Assembly (NCBI GenBank): GCA_012033595.1
Contig: JAAUQL010000057.1
Location: forward strand, 1 to 38,017
Direction: 5' to 3'
Source: Cyclobacteriaceae bacterium
GTDB taxonomy: Bacteria; Bacteroidota; Bacteroidia; Cytophagales; Cyclobacteriaceae
Length of the DNA: 38,017 nt
Shown here: in pieces, positions 1 to 9,740 of the stretch
How the letters are laid out: each line of letters begins with the position of its first letter
Numbering within the stretch: the first letter of the stretch is position 1
Position numbers and translations under genes: made by a program
The notes under the pieces: model-generated
Database searches by the model: none
What the model was told of the DNA's origin: nothing
The model's input: only the letters and a program-made list of their open reading frames with translations

Positions 1-63
1 ACCATACATCACTACAATCGACTTTCTAAACACAAAACCCCGATTCCAGCACGCAGTACATGA
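1..63 (+). other. possible 3' end of a gene entering from the left
   Basis: Frame 1 is open from the first base to a TGA at 61-63 and encodes about 20 residues, including HHYNRLSKHKTP. An aromatic-Tyr-Asn followed by KTP is loosely reminiscent of the C-terminal end of rve-type (IS3-like) transposases. That resemblance is weak and the stretch is too short to exclude chance. No terminal inverted repeat is visible. Confidence 0.15.
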
Positions 64-659
64 TTTGTACAAGAAAATATCTTAAAATTTGTGTTTTCGA
101 TGCCCTTCCGGTGCAAGTTGGGTTAATATTCTGTGTTTTTGATGCGGTTTTCCGGAAAATAGTTAGTCAAATACCGGGGAGTTAAAAATAACACCGTCAC
201 CTTTATCTGGCTGTTTTTCATCCATTACGCATACGAGCCAGATACGGATATCTCACGGGCATTTTTGCTTTATGCTAAAGTAAGGCTTTGCTTTTGGCGG
301 ATTGTTTTAACAATCATTTAATGGCTCCATAGCTATTTGTGTCTTTTGTTGAGCTGTGTTAAGGCCGGCAAAATCGAACAAACAGTAAAGATAAGCCGCT
401 CTTTGGCAAGTGAAAAAGTCAGCACCTGAAAATCCCCCGACTACGTTTTCAGCATTGAAATGAATTTTGCTCCTATATAATTAATTTGTGTTTTCTTATG
501 TGTATTTATATTTCGAGACAAACCAATGGGGCACTTTAGTATGATTCATTAAAAACAAGTCCACATCAAATGGGTTTTGCTACCTGGAAATGATATCTAT
601 GACTTTTTATAAGCGACCTTCAACTAATCTTTTATAACTTTCGATAAATCATTTATAAA
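64..659. other. intergenic region with no recognisable gene
   Basis: About 600 bases without a supported reading frame. The DNA is AT-rich and stop-dense in all frames. I see no RNA gene and no strong hairpin-plus-T-tract. A stretch resembling a Bacteroidota -7 element (TAACTTTC, one mismatch to TAnnTTTG) lies about 20 bases before the next gene at 660, but it is too weak to call as a promoter. Confidence 0.5.
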
Positions 660-1647
660 ATGGAAAACAACACACACAACTAATTTTAGGATTTACAGGG
701 GGCATAGGCAGGGCTGTTGCAGTGGCGCTGAGCAAACGTGGGGTTCCGATCAGAGTGTTGGTGAGAAGCAAAACAAAAGCTTTGCGATTTGCACAGGGCA
801 TTGTCAACCTGGAAATTGTGGAAGGGGATGCCACAAATGCGGACGATTTGGACAAGGCATTTAATGGGGTCGCTGTAGTGCACTATTGCATCAATATTCC
901 ATATCACAAATGGGAAAAGCAAGCCACCAGCTTGTTGAGCAAAAGTATAGAGGCTGCGATTAAGCACCAGGTAAAGCTGGTATTTCCGGGCAATGTGTAT
1001 GTATATGGGCATGCCCAATATAATCCTGTAGATGAAAACCATCCGCATGCAGCACATACAAAAAAGGGCAAGATCCGTGTAGCCATGGAAACCATGCTGG
1101 AGAAGTCCCGGGTGGAGCGAGGGCTAAGCTATAGCATAGTGCGTATGCCCGATTTCTATGGGCCATTTGTCATAAATACTTTTTCTGAACGGCTATATCT
1201 CAACGCCCTGAAAGGGAAAAAATGCAATGGATAGGCCGCCTGGATACGGAAATTGAACTAATCTACATTGAAGACGGGGGCGAAGCCATGGCCATGGTTG
1301 CACTCGATACCAACAGCGATGGGCAGACCTTCAATATTCCGGGCTATCAGGTGACCACTGCACAAAAATACCTGGAAGAAATCAAGAACAGGGCGCATTC
1401 CAACAGCAACATCGCTACTATGGATTCCGATTGGCTTTTTAAAATCGGAGGCTTGTTTATGCCTGTAGCGGGCGAAGTATTGGAAATGTTGTATCTCAAA
1501 AGGGAAAAGCTTTTGCTCGATGGTTCAAAGTTTGAGCAACATTTTGGACGCTTACCCAAGACCAGCTACACTAGCGGAATAGATCAAACCCTTGCCTGGG
1601 TGAAGAGCTATTATAAAATGAAAAAGCTCAAAGAATCCGGAAATTAA
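660..1647 (+). CDS. NAD(P)-dependent epimerase/dehydratase-like SDR (two single-base frameshifts)
   Basis: An atypical extended short-chain dehydrogenase that probably acts on a nucleotide sugar or other small substrate in the cytoplasm; the substrate is unknown. The reading frame is interrupted twice. The ATG at 660 is one base out of phase with the body, and a second break lies in the A-run 1217-1222. Adding one A in the run 664-667 and one in 1217-1222 gives a continuous protein of 329 residues starting MEKQHTQLILGFTGGIGRAV, with a Rossmann GxxGxxG loop at about residues 12-18. The usual catalytic YxxxK is not visible: the equivalent region reads HTKKGKIR, as in atypical SDRs. The C-terminal half (IGRLDTEIELIYIEDGGEAM) matches the substrate-domain pattern of the family. 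It stands alone, with 860 bases of degraded DNA downstream. Real decay is possible, but similar one-base losses in housekeeping genes of this window argue for sequence error. Confidence 0.8.
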
Positions 1648-2334
1648 TTTTAGATGCAGATCTTCTACCATTGCTGAAATAAAGACAGCCCCAGACCATC
1701 AGTGAATTTTTGCAACGCAGCAACAACGCCTACACAGTTAGCGGCGCAAGGCCGGCAGGTAAAATGCCAGATAATACCCTCATTTTCAATTAGGATGGAA
1801 TTAATTTGCGCAAAGATGAGGCAGCAGGGGCATTTGTTTTATTCCGACAACAAAAGTGAGCAAAACCCTCATTCAAAATAAATATACCCAACTGATAAGC
1901 AGGTCAACATAGCATGCATGCCATAGCGATGCACACACGCTGTTTGTAACAAACAAGATCTAAGGATGGCTTATTTAGATCACCCTGACAAAAACGCCGG
2001 TGGAGAAGATTGGTGAATGAAGCGTACGTTTAGGTGCCCGGGTCTTTAGTAACAATCTGTATTTGTATTTCTAAGGGGTGGTGACAAACGGATAGAAGGT
2101 GAATAACATGATGAACTCATATATCACTTTCTATGTCCGGATCTTTTTATGTCCTAAAAAAAATGATTTTTAAGGAATATGAAGCCTACTTTTTAACTGT
2201 AGCTACCAAACATTTATTCTTTGGAAAAAACACAGATTTATTCCAGCTATGGCGCATTATATCAATGACAAAAAAATAAATACACATGTATCGGCAGGTT
2301 ACCCTCAAAGATAAACTCAACTAATTTTTTTTAC

Positions 2335-2442
2335 TTCATACATGCTCAAGACAAAGTTCAACTGGATCATTTTATCCGCGAACACCCTGACATCGAAATG
2401 TATCTGGACAAGTTGAAAGCGTATCTGAATTCGAATACATAA
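2335..2442 (+). pseudogene. possible 3' remnant of an unidentified gene
   Basis: A frame ending in TAA at 2440-2442 encodes a hydrophilic, protein-like tail that includes the stretches QDKVQLDHFIREHPDIEM and YLDKLKAYLNSNT. Codon use is ordinary for this genome. No start codon or convincing upstream coding sequence is visible, so it looks like the surviving end of a decayed gene. The hairpin 14 bases downstream would fit as its terminator. Chance coding is not excluded and the family is not recognised. Confidence 0.25.
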
Positions 2443-2455
2443 TTGTTATTGGACT

Positions 2456-2493
2456 GTTGGATTAAATCCCGCGAAAGCGGTATTTAATCCAAC
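2456..2493. terminator. long hairpin with GAAA tetraloop between convergent genes
   Basis: The arms GTTGGATTAAAT and ATTTAATCCAAC pair perfectly over 12 bases. After one C/T mismatch they continue with CCGC/GCGG around a GAAA loop, a GNRA-type tetraloop. The element sits between the remnant ending at 2442 and the 3' end of the minus-strand gene at 2510, which is where a bidirectional terminator would be expected. There is no long T-tract on either side, so an RNA-processing or repeat-family role is an alternative. Confidence 0.55.
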
Positions 2494-2509
2494 ATCTTCC
2501 ATTACATAG

Positions 2510-3154
2510 TTATATAGCTTCTATTGCTTGTTTGATCGTGCAATCGCCCGACAATAGTTCCAGGGTCTTGCGGTAGGTGCTATCAGCATCAAGACATTGT
2601 ACCAGCACTTCTGCTACATCTTGGCGAGGTATGGCACCTTGTCTTTCATCCGTTCGTTCTCCAAAATCCACCTTGCCAGATCCGCTGTCATTGGTCAATC
2701 TTCCCGGTCTTATAATCGTGTAATTAAGGTTAGTTTGCTGCAAGTAATCATCTGCAGCGGCCTTTGCATCGTAATAATGTGCCATGTTTTTTGGCCATTC
2801 TTGCGGATTGAGGTCGGCGCCAAAAGCACTGAGCATGATGAAACGGACAAAATTATGCTTCACAGCCAGGTCTATGGCCTTCATGGCTCCCTTGCGATCT
2901 ACCATATCCGTTTTATCAGCACCTGTGTCTGCTCCGCTGCCGGCAACAAATATCACCGCGTTATTGCCTTCATAGGCATGACTAAAATCGTTTTCCAGGT
3001 CGGCAGTTACGGTTTCAATCCCTCTTTTTTTAAATTGTTCCTGCTGAGATCCCTTCCTTACCATTGCTATGGCATCGTGTGGGCTATTGCTGTGGATTTT
3101 ATCCACTACCATTTTTCCTATCTGCCCATTGGCACCTATTACTAATATATTCAT
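2510..3154 (-). CDS. NAD(P)-binding atypical SDR, YwnB/YhfK-like
   Basis: A 214-residue single-domain NAD(P)-binding protein of the atypical SDR group (NmrA/YwnB/YhfK-like). The N-terminal MNILVIGANGQIGKMV holds the GxxGxxG dinucleotide loop at residues 7-13, and the NADP-type region VRKGSQQEQFKKRG follows the second strand. The middle FIMLSAFGAD and the late YTIIRPGRLT segments are typical of the group. The length matches B. subtilis YhfK/YwnB. Members are usually called oxidoreductases or stress-related proteins without a proven substrate. Its stop is followed by the hairpin at 2456-2493. A possible small minus-strand gene (3185-3514) ends 30 bases upstream and could be co-transcribed. Confidence 0.9.
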   Translation of the reverse strand: MNILVIGANGQIGKMVVDKIHSNSPHDAIAMVRKGSQQEQFKKRGIETVTADLENDFSHAYEGNNAVIFVAGSGADTGADKTDMVDRKGAMKAIDLAVKHNFVRFIMLSAFGADLNPQEWPKNMAHYYDAKAAADDYLQQTNLNYTIIRPGRLTNDSGSGKVDFGERTDERQGAIPRQDVAEVLVQCLDADSTYRKTLELLSGDCTIKQAIEAI

Positions 3155-3184
3155 ACATCTGATTTTTTTATTAAAAACATACTA

Positions 3185-3514
3185 TTATAAGTACTTCAAC
3201 AAGAGTGAATTTAAATGGTTACTAAAACTTTTTGTAGCTAAGATAAAATTGCTGAAGATTACTGTTGCCTTTACTGAAATTGCACCTTCGAAATTTTTGC
3301 TCAAAAGCTCCACTTCAAGATATTTTTTTATAGCATGGCCATCTGTATCAACATTTCTATTCCAGGCTTTTTCTTTGGCTATATTGCAGGTTATAATTTC
3401 AGAAACGGCAGGTCTCGCTCGTAGTGGCATGGGTGGACGATCTGCAAAAAACATCAACTTTATTCCTATCTTTAAATTATTGGAAGATAAAAATGATGAC
3501 TCCCCAATGCTCAT
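3185..3514 (-). CDS. possible small hypothetical protein
   Basis: A 109-codon frame, ATG at 3514, ending 30 bases before the SDR gene on the same strand. Codon choice looks coding-like (many GAA, AAA, CTT, ATA and GCC codons) and the sequence contains plausible stretches such as SEIITCNIAKEKAWNRN. I do not recognise a family and see no signal peptide or membrane helix. It overlaps the first 8 bases of the acetyltransferase gene on the other strand, which weakens the case. If it is not coding, this 350-base stretch is simply the shared upstream region of two divergent genes. Confidence 0.35.
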   Translation of the reverse strand: MSIGESSFLSSNNLKIGIKLMFFADRPPMPLRARPAVSEIITCNIAKEKAWNRNVDTDGHAIKKYLEVELLSKNFEGAISVKATVIFSNFILATKSFSNHLNSLLLKYL

Positions 3515-4130
3515 GATAGATTTGAATGTATTTGCCGGAAATTCCTTTTTTTACCCTATCAAAGACAGCGCATATCTTTGCTTCAAAACCCTTGAAAAGA
3601 CCGACAGGGAGATGTTTATAGCAGGTTTTCAAAAATTATCGCCTAAGTCCATTTACCATCGTTTTTTTGGGTTTATGAAAGAATTGACAGAAGAGCAATT
3701 GGAAAACCTGCTGAATATAGACCAAAAAGACCATGTGGCCTGGGCAGCCTTCGATATTGAAGGAGACAGTACCGCAGGGGTAGGCGTGGGACGCTATCGG
3801 CGAAATGCAGCCTATCCCGAAGAAGCAGAGCTGGCCCTTACCATCATCGACGAGTATCAGGGCAAAGGAGTAGGAACCATATTGTTGGGCATATTGTACT
3901 ATCTGGCCGGCATGGCTGGCATCAAAGTTTTTACCGGTGTTATTTTATCAGACAACGCCAAGCTGATCAGACGGTTTAAGGAATTGGGGGCTGATTTGAA
4001 GCGTGTGGGTTGGGAATATGAAATCAGGTTGCCGGTACGCACTAATTTTGACCAACTGCCCAAGACTCCTTATGCCGGTGTCATCAGGCCGGTACTTCAT
4101 TTTTTGACTGAAAATAATTTTTGCCTATGA
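3507..4130 (+). CDS. GNAT-family N-acetyltransferase
   Basis: A protein of about 207 residues with one GNAT fold that transfers an acetyl group from acetyl-CoA to an amine; the substrate is unknown. The N-terminal part resembles the GNAT domain of Pat-type protein acetyltransferases (FQKLSPKSIYHRFFGFMKEL followed by a Glu-rich helix). The acetyl-CoA loop appears as DEYQGKGVGTILL near residues 120-132, a good Q/RxxGxG/A match, and LSDNAKLIRRFKELGADL is the usual C-terminal helix-strand. The frame is open much further upstream to 3069, but that part overlaps the divergent SDR gene and is not GNAT-like. ATG 3507 or 3513 is the likely start. The gene is convergent with the lipoprotein gene that ends at 4203. 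Confidence 0.85.
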   Translation: MLMIDLNVFAGNSFFYPIKDSAYLCFKTLEKTDREMFIAGFQKLSPKSIYHRFFGFMKELTEEQLENLLNIDQKDHVAWAAFDIEGDSTAGVGVGRYRRNAAYPEEAELALTIIDEYQGKGVGTILLGILYYLAGMAGIKVFTGVILSDNAKLIRRFKELGADLKRVGWEYEIRLPVRTNFDQLPKTPYAGVIRPVLHFLTENNFCL

Positions 4131-4202
4131 CAGGCAGCACATTGCTTCCGGTCGCCGACACAACTGCCTCATTGCCAGCGACCATTGTCGCATGCATCAG
4201 TC

Positions 4203-5588
4203 CTATCTGCTCATCTCCCAGGCCTTGGTGGTAGTATAGTATTTGGCAATCATGTTAGGCACTTCCCATTCCGGCAGTTTTCCGGCCTTCAGGTATTCGA
4301 GGTATTTTTCTGTCACTTGCGTGAAATGTGCCTCGTGACCATATTTATATTTTGCCGGGATTTCTACCACTAATTTACCCTCTTTTTGTACCAGTGCTAC
4401 TCCGGGATATTCTTGCTGCAAGCCCTCTATGGCAGCGTGGGCAGTAGCCACAAAATCAGCATCGGAGGCACTTCCCGCATTCTCTATGTACAAGGTGGCT
4501 TCATAATTTTCCGGTGCACCCTGCCTTATCACCAGGTTGGCATTGGTGCCGCGCATTATAGAATAGTGCGTGTCTTTGGTTCCTTCTGGCGCTTCATAGT
4601 TCCAGATGACCGATGCTTTGGCATGTACCCCTTTGATGGTATAATTTATTTCACCGTTGGCATACACACTGAGTACCGAATCTTTTACCAGGTCTTTACT
4701 CAGGTATTCGGGATACGCACCTAGATGCGTCACTTTGTTGAACATAGAAGGCGTAAGTTCTGTAGCCCATCTTTTGGCGGTCAATACTTCAATATCCGTT
4801 TTGTAGTCGATGATTTGTCCCGGAAAGCACTCCCATTGGATGAGATCAACCAGGTGCGTATTCACATCTACAATACCTTCTCCTTGTTGAGAGATGTCAA
4901 AAAACCAAGCCGGTCTTTTTATTGGGTTTCCCGATACATATTTGAAAAAGTGGTGTACAGATTCTTTGGTCACGGCCGGGTTTTCCAGGCTGCCTTTCTC
5001 TAATTCACCAAAAAGTGCCGGCACTTGAGACAATGCTTTCTGAATCATGGTGGTGATTTCGTAGCGCTCGGTCATAATATCATAGAGCAATACGTCATTT
5101 TTTTCTGCGATGGCAAAGGCTTCTACCAGCAGATCAAATTTGTCGGCGGAGATTACCATGGGTTTGTCTGCCAGTACATTTATCCCCGCTTCTACGGCTT
5201 TTTTGATATAATCGGTTTTGAGAGCATTGTTGCCAGAGACCACCATAATGTTTCCTGGCTTTTCCTGCAGCATTTTTTCAAAGAAGTCAGGGCCGATATA
5301 TACTTCTTCCACCCAGTTGGTTGGCTGCGCTTCCCTAGAATTGTATCCTCTGATCCGATCGAGATGATCCTGCACGTCGTTTCCTTCCGGAGCATAAACA
5401 TGTACCACTGAATCAACTCCTTCCAGGGGCATTTTCTGAACCAATGCAGCATGAAAATGCCCAGGATCTACAGTCATCAATTGATAAGGGGCACCTTGGG
5501 CATCGCTTTGATCTTCTTTTTTTTCGGGTGAACAAGCCGGTAAAAAGAGCATTGTTCCAAGAAATAGAGTGAGGATACGTGTTTTCAT
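4203..5588 (-). CDS. lipoprotein oxidoreductase of the Gfo/Idh/MocA class
   Basis: A 461-residue exported protein. The N-terminus MKTRILTLFLGTMLFLPACS is a lipoprotein signal peptide with lipobox LPAC, so Cys19 should be acylated and the protein anchored outside the cytoplasm. The remainder fits Bacteroidota Gfo/Idh/MocA-like proteins that carry the putative oxidoreductase C-terminal domain. The nucleotide-binding half contains VDPGHFHAALVQK in place of the classical GxGxxG, then VLADKPMVIS, the EKP-like signature of the family, here DKP. A membrane-anchored sugar-acting role is an inference; no activity can be assigned. It lies 65 bases downstream of the metallophosphoesterase gene on the same strand. 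Confidence 0.85.
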   Translation of the reverse strand: MKTRILTLFLGTMLFLPACSPEKKEDQSDAQGAPYQLMTVDPGHFHAALVQKMPLEGVDSVVHVYAPEGNDVQDHLDRIRGYNSREAQPTNWVEEVYIGPDFFEKMLQEKPGNIMVVSGNNALKTDYIKKAVEAGINVLADKPMVISADKFDLLVEAFAIAEKNDVLLYDIMTERYEITTMIQKALSQVPALFGELEKGSLENPAVTKESVHHFFKYVSGNPIKRPAWFFDISQQGEGIVDVNTHLVDLIQWECFPGQIIDYKTDIEVLTAKRWATELTPSMFNKVTHLGAYPEYLSKDLVKDSVLSVYANGEINYTIKGVHAKASVIWNYEAPEGTKDTHYSIMRGTNANLVIRQGAPENYEATLYIENAGSASDADFVATAHAAIEGLQQEYPGVALVQKEGKLVVEIPAKYKYGHEAHFTQVTEKYLEYLKAGKLPEWEVPNMIAKYYTTTKAWEMSR

Positions 5589-5653
5589 TTTAGCAAGGGA
5601 TATGGTGAAAAAATAATTGCTTCGAATTTACGAAAAAAAGGTCAGGCAGCAGT

Positions 5654-6726
5654 TTATGTAAGCAAATTGATGGTCGAAAAAATGTAATTGATGTCTTCAA
5701 CATTCAACACCATGCGGTAATAGTTTGTGTCTTCAAATTGTTCGGGCTCATAGCCCCTTTTGTCAAGGTATTTTTTACTGATATTTTTGTCGAACCAATG
5801 CACGAGGGCTATTTCATCTTTGTCGATTTCCAGACAGGTCATACCTCGTTTGCCGATCACACAGCCTGAATTGAACAAGCATGGCACATGAAATATAGAA
5901 TGATAAATATGACTGCCAAAAAAGGGGGTTTCGATTTAGAAAATATCTTATTTAATTCCTTTTTATGGCTTTTGATCATCTTTTTCACACTTTTACGGTC
6001 GTCGTCACTTTCAAGCTCGATGTACTTCCGGCAGAGCGCCTCGATTTTGTGTTTGATCCTTTCTGCCTTGGTCATTGACTCAAAAAGTGGCCTGTGGGTA
6101 TGTCCGATAATAGAAACTCGCTTTCGGTAGCTGCTATAGTGGTAAACCCGTTTTTCGATGGCGTATTGCCTCCTGCTGCTGTGGGCGATCGAATAATTTT
6201 TTATCCTGAAGGGGTTGGCCAGGTAGCGCAAGGTATAGCCTACCAACTTATTAAGTTTTTCATATACCATTGATGCCTGATGGCCATGATACACCTGCAT
6301 GTCGCCAGCGGTGGTTTGCAAGGTCAGGCAATGCAGGATGTTGAATTCGCTCTCAGGCTTATTGGGCAGGCACAGGGCGAGGTCGTGGTTGCCAATAAGT
6401 TTGTGAAACATGTTCTTTTCATCGAAGCGCCGGAATAATTCATAAATATCTTTCCACTTCGACTTTATCCTTTTAATCGAAAAACGTTGCAACTCCTCTA
6501 CGTCTCCATTGAGCACCAGATGGAAGTCTTTGCTGAAATAATACTTTTCGACTGCCGTTTGGAACAAATGGGCATTCTGAATAAAATCATCTTTGGAACT
6601 GCCATCGCCCAGGTGCAGATCACTAAAAATCACGACTCTTGTCTCTTCGTTTATTTCCAGTTTTTTAGATGACTCGTACAACTCATCTAGTTGATTGTAG
6701 ATGGTTTTTACCTTCCTTTTGTTCAT
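5654..6726 (-). CDS. calcineurin-like metallophosphoesterase (one single-base frameshift)
   Basis: A cytoplasmic dinuclear-metal phosphoesterase. All metal motifs are visible in order: FSDLHLGDG (DxH), LNGDVEE (GD), IGNHD (GNHD), YHGHQ (His) and IGHTHRP (GHxH). The frame breaks after KSKPPF at the adjacent runs 5918-5928 (A6 then G5 on the plus strand). Adding one base there joins the C-terminal part, whose PCLFNSGCVIGKRGMTCLEI is typical of the family, and yields 357 residues. ATG 6726 (MNKRKVKTIYNQL) is preferred; an in-frame ATG 36 bases further upstream at 6762 is possible. The substrate is unknown. The gene diverges from the PHP phosphatase gene. Confidence 0.85.
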
Positions 6727-6860
6727 TGTTGACCTGCTGGGAATATCTCGCAAGATTACCATTCCACTGAGCTTCCCTTTTTGACCGTATTAAGAATGTA
6801 TTAAGAATTTGACTTTTAGCCGGAATACTCTTAGCATCGCAGCTATGACTTAAATATAGG

Positions 6861-7718
6861 ATGTACTGGACCAATTATCATAATCATTGCCATTATTGCG
6901 ATGGTAAGGCCAGCGTAAAGGAGCACGTTATGGCTGCCATAGACCAGCAGGTAGCCAGCCTGGGATTCACCTGCCATTGTCCCGTCCCTTTTCAAAACCA
7001 ATGGAGTATGCCGACCGGGCAAATTCAAGCCTATCTGGACGAAATCGATGAAGCGCGGAGGATGTTTGCCGATCGCATCGAAATATACAAAAGCCTCGAA
7101 ATTGATTACATTCCTAATATCATCGCGCCAAATGACAGGCTCATTCAGGCTGCCGGGCTTGATTATACGCTGGGTTCAGTTCATTTTGTTGGTTCATTTC
7201 ACGATGGAACGCCTTGGGAAATCGATGGTCCGCACCAGCAATTTTTAGCAGGGTTGCAGACCATCTACCGTGGCGACATTCGACATGTGATCAGCGAATA
7301 TTTCAGGCTAACACGGCAAATGGTGCGTGAAGCCTGCCCGGATGTTATCGGACATTTGGATAAAATTAAAATGCAAAACCGGGGACTCTGGGACGAAAAT
7401 GCCGACTGGTATCACAAAGCTTGGTACCATACACTGGAAGAAATAAAAAACAGTGGAGCTATTGTAGAAGTGAATACCCGAGGCATCTATAAAAAACTGA
7501 GTCCGGAACCATATCCGGGAAGGGCAATTTTGCATGAAATGAAAAAAATGGGCATTCCTGTCCAGATCAATTCGGATGCCCACCGCCCAGAAGAAATCAC
7601 CGGGCGTTTTTCTGAAGTTTGTGAGCTTCTTTTGTCAATTGGCATCGAAAAGGTGAAAGTTTTGCACAAAAGTGAATGGATTTCCGCAGACCTGGATAAA
7701 AATGGATTGAAAATGTGA
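6861..7718 (+). CDS. PHP-domain histidinol-phosphatase
   Basis: A 285-residue member of the PHP metal-dependent phosphatases, HisK (HisJ) type, which dephosphorylates L-histidinol phosphate in histidine synthesis. The N-terminal MYWTNYHNHCHYCDG carries the HxH metal motif (His7, His9). LGSVHFVG, IGHLDKIK and INSDAHRPEE supply further metal-ligand histidines and the late SDAH motif. The length is normal for the family. No other his genes are adjacent, so histidine biosynthesis is inferred from family alone; other PHP phosphatases are an alternative. ATG 6861 is chosen because it directly precedes the first PHP motif. Confidence 0.85.
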   Translation: MYWTNYHNHCHYCDGKASVKEHVMAAIDQQVASLGFTCHCPVPFQNQWSMPTGQIQAYLDEIDEARRMFADRIEIYKSLEIDYIPNIIAPNDRLIQAAGLDYTLGSVHFVGSFHDGTPWEIDGPHQQFLAGLQTIYRGDIRHVISEYFRLTRQMVREACPDVIGHLDKIKMQNRGLWDENADWYHKAWYHTLEEIKNSGAIVEVNTRGIYKKLSPEPYPGRAILHEMKKMGIPVQINSDAHRPEEITGRFSEVCELLLSIGIEKVKVLHKSEWISADLDKNGLKM

Positions 7719-8043
7719 CAATCCGACCCACCTTGATGAAGGCATTTTGTCAATTCATTAAAATACCTGCGCCATTTTTGCCATTTCTGTAAATGTCCTA
7801 AATACTTTTAAAAAATTTGTATCTTTTTCCCTGTATCGTTTATAAAATTTAAATATATAGAGTAATTTTATGCCCGATTTTCAATAAAATGTGAAAATAT
7901 AGTAAATATTAAAATGTGGGAGTTTTGCCTGAAAGCCCAATCCTTTGAGCAAATGGACAGTATTTGCGGACAAATAAACGGGCACCTCCTTGCTTCATCA
8001 ATTATTTAAATAAGTAAACCAATTCATATAATCTTGAAAAAAA
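7719..8043. other. intergenic region upstream of asnB
   Basis: 325 bases, strongly AT-rich, with no supported reading frame. It must contain the asnB promoter, but I find no clean TAnnTTTG element. A short hairpin-prone sequence (CCTT-GATG-AAGG) follows the PHP gene stop but has no T-tract, so I do not call a terminator. Confidence 0.5.
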
Positions 8044-9713
8044 ATGTGTGGAATAGTTGGAGTTTTTGACTTAAAAGTAGATTCACAAAAATTGAGGCCT
8101 CAGGTGCTGCAAATGTCCAAACGGCTCAGACACCGGGGACCTGATTGGTCAGGCATATACTGCGGAGAAAAGGCGATATTGGCGCATGAGCGTCTGTCTA
8201 TTGTCGATGTACAATCGGGTAAGCAACCTTTGTTCAGCAAAGATCGAAAGCTTGTGCTTGCTGTCAATGGCGAAATTTACAATCATCAGCAATTGAGAAA
8301 AAATTTTGAAGGTGACTACGATTTTCTCACCCAATCCGATTGCGAGGTAATCCTGGCCCTGTACCGAAAAAAGGGGATCGATTTTCTGGAAGACCTCAAT
8401 GGTATATTTGCCTTTGCACTCTACGACGAAGAAAACAACACCTATATGATAGCCCGTGATCATATGGGCATCATCCCCCTGTATATGGGTTGGGATCAGT
8501 ATGGCAATTTTTATGTCTCTTCAGAGCTCAAAGCGTTGGAAGGATTTTGCAACCACATAAAGGAATTTTTGCCAGGTCATTACATGACAAACGAGAAGCC
8601 TGGTGAACTGATACGCTGGTACGATCGTGAGTGGAAAGACTATAACAATGTAAAAAACAATAGCACAAGTATTGAAGACCTGCGAAATGCACTAGAAGCA
8701 GCCGTTTACCGTCAGTTGATGTCTGATGTGCCTTATGGTGTATTGCTTTCGGGAGGGCTCGACTCTTCGGTAGTGTCTGCGATTGCCAAAAATACTCTGC
8801 CAAAAGAATAGAGAACCAGGACAAAAGCGGTGCCTGGTGGCCACAATTACATTCTTTTGCCGTTGGTTTGGTTGGTTCGCCCGATTTGGCAGCTGCGCAA
8901 AAGGTCGCTGACCATATCGGAACGGTGCACCACCAGATACATTTTACCGTGCAGGAAGGTCTCGATGCGATCAGAGATGTGATTTATCATCTCGAAACGT
9001 ATGATGTCACTACCATCAGGGCTTCCACACCTATGTACCTGTTGGCCAGGGTTATCAAATCTATGGGCGTGAAAATGGTGCTTTCGGGCGAAGGAGCAGA
9101 CGAATTGTTTGGCGGCTATTTGTATTTTCACAAAGCACCCAATGCCGAACTGTTTCATGAAGAGACAGTAAGAAAACTGGGCAAGCTCCACTTATATGAC
9201 TGTCTTAGGGCCAACAAGTCACTTGCTGCCTGGGGAGTGGAAGGCCGTGTGCCATTTCTGGATAAGGAATTTATGGATGTGGCCATGAGGATAAATCCGG
9301 ATGACAAAATGATAAAAAACGGTAGGATAGAAAAATGGGTGGTTCGGAAGGCCTTTGAAGACTACTTGCCAAAGGAGATTGTGTGGAGGCAAAAGGAACA
9401 GTTTTCAGATGGTGTGGGCTACAGTTGGATAGACACCCTGAAGGCCATCACCAAAGAGCGGATTTCTGACGAAGAATTGGCGAATGCCAAATACCGCTTC
9501 CCGATCAATCCGCCAATGTCAAAAGAAGAATACTATTACAGGACAATATTCAAAGAGAATTTTCCGTCCGATTCGGCTGCGGCTTGTGTGCCATCGGTGC
9601 CCTCTGTGGCTTGTAGCACACCAGAAGCACTTGCCTGGGACGAAAGCCTGCGCAATACCAATGACCCCTCGGGTCGTGCAGTGAAAAATGTGCACGTGGA
9701 GAGCTATAAATAG
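8044..9713 (+). CDS. asnB: asparagine synthase B, glutamine-hydrolysing (one single-base frameshift)
   Basis: Converts aspartate, glutamine and ATP to asparagine and glutamate in the cytoplasm. The N-terminal MCGIVGVFD has the nucleophilic Cys2 of class II glutamine amidotransferases, with RHRGPDWSG and VNGEIYNH forming the rest of the glutaminase site. [13 protein letters not shown] is the ATP-pyrophosphatase P-loop of the synthetase domain. The frame breaks in the run 8802-8805 (AAAA); adding one A reads through as [20 protein letters not shown] and gives 556 residues, close to the 554 of E. coli AsnB, to which it is strikingly similar throughout ([39 protein letters not shown] near the end). 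A rho-independent terminator follows at 9741. I regard the gene as intact. Confidence 0.95.
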
Positions 9714-9740
9714 TAGCTATAGCCTCATATCACAACTAAC

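Larger units (their letters stand above)
1648..2509. other. gene-poor spacer, probably decayed DNA
   Basis: About 860 bases with short broken frames only. Two items stand out and are listed separately: a coding-like remnant ending at 2442 and a long hairpin at 2456-2493. A small perfect palindrome (GTTTGT/ACAAAC) lies near 1940. I recognise no RNA gene. Confidence 0.5.

Noticed and set aside
1217-1222. Programmed frameshifting at homopolymers such as this A-run
   Set aside because: The same kind of one-base loss occurs in unrelated housekeeping genes and at sites without slippery heptamers or downstream structures, so sequence error is simpler.
3069-3506. N-terminal extension of the GNAT gene to 3069
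   Set aside because: The extension overlaps the divergent SDR gene and has no GNAT-like sequence; the start at 3507 or 3513 fits the domain.
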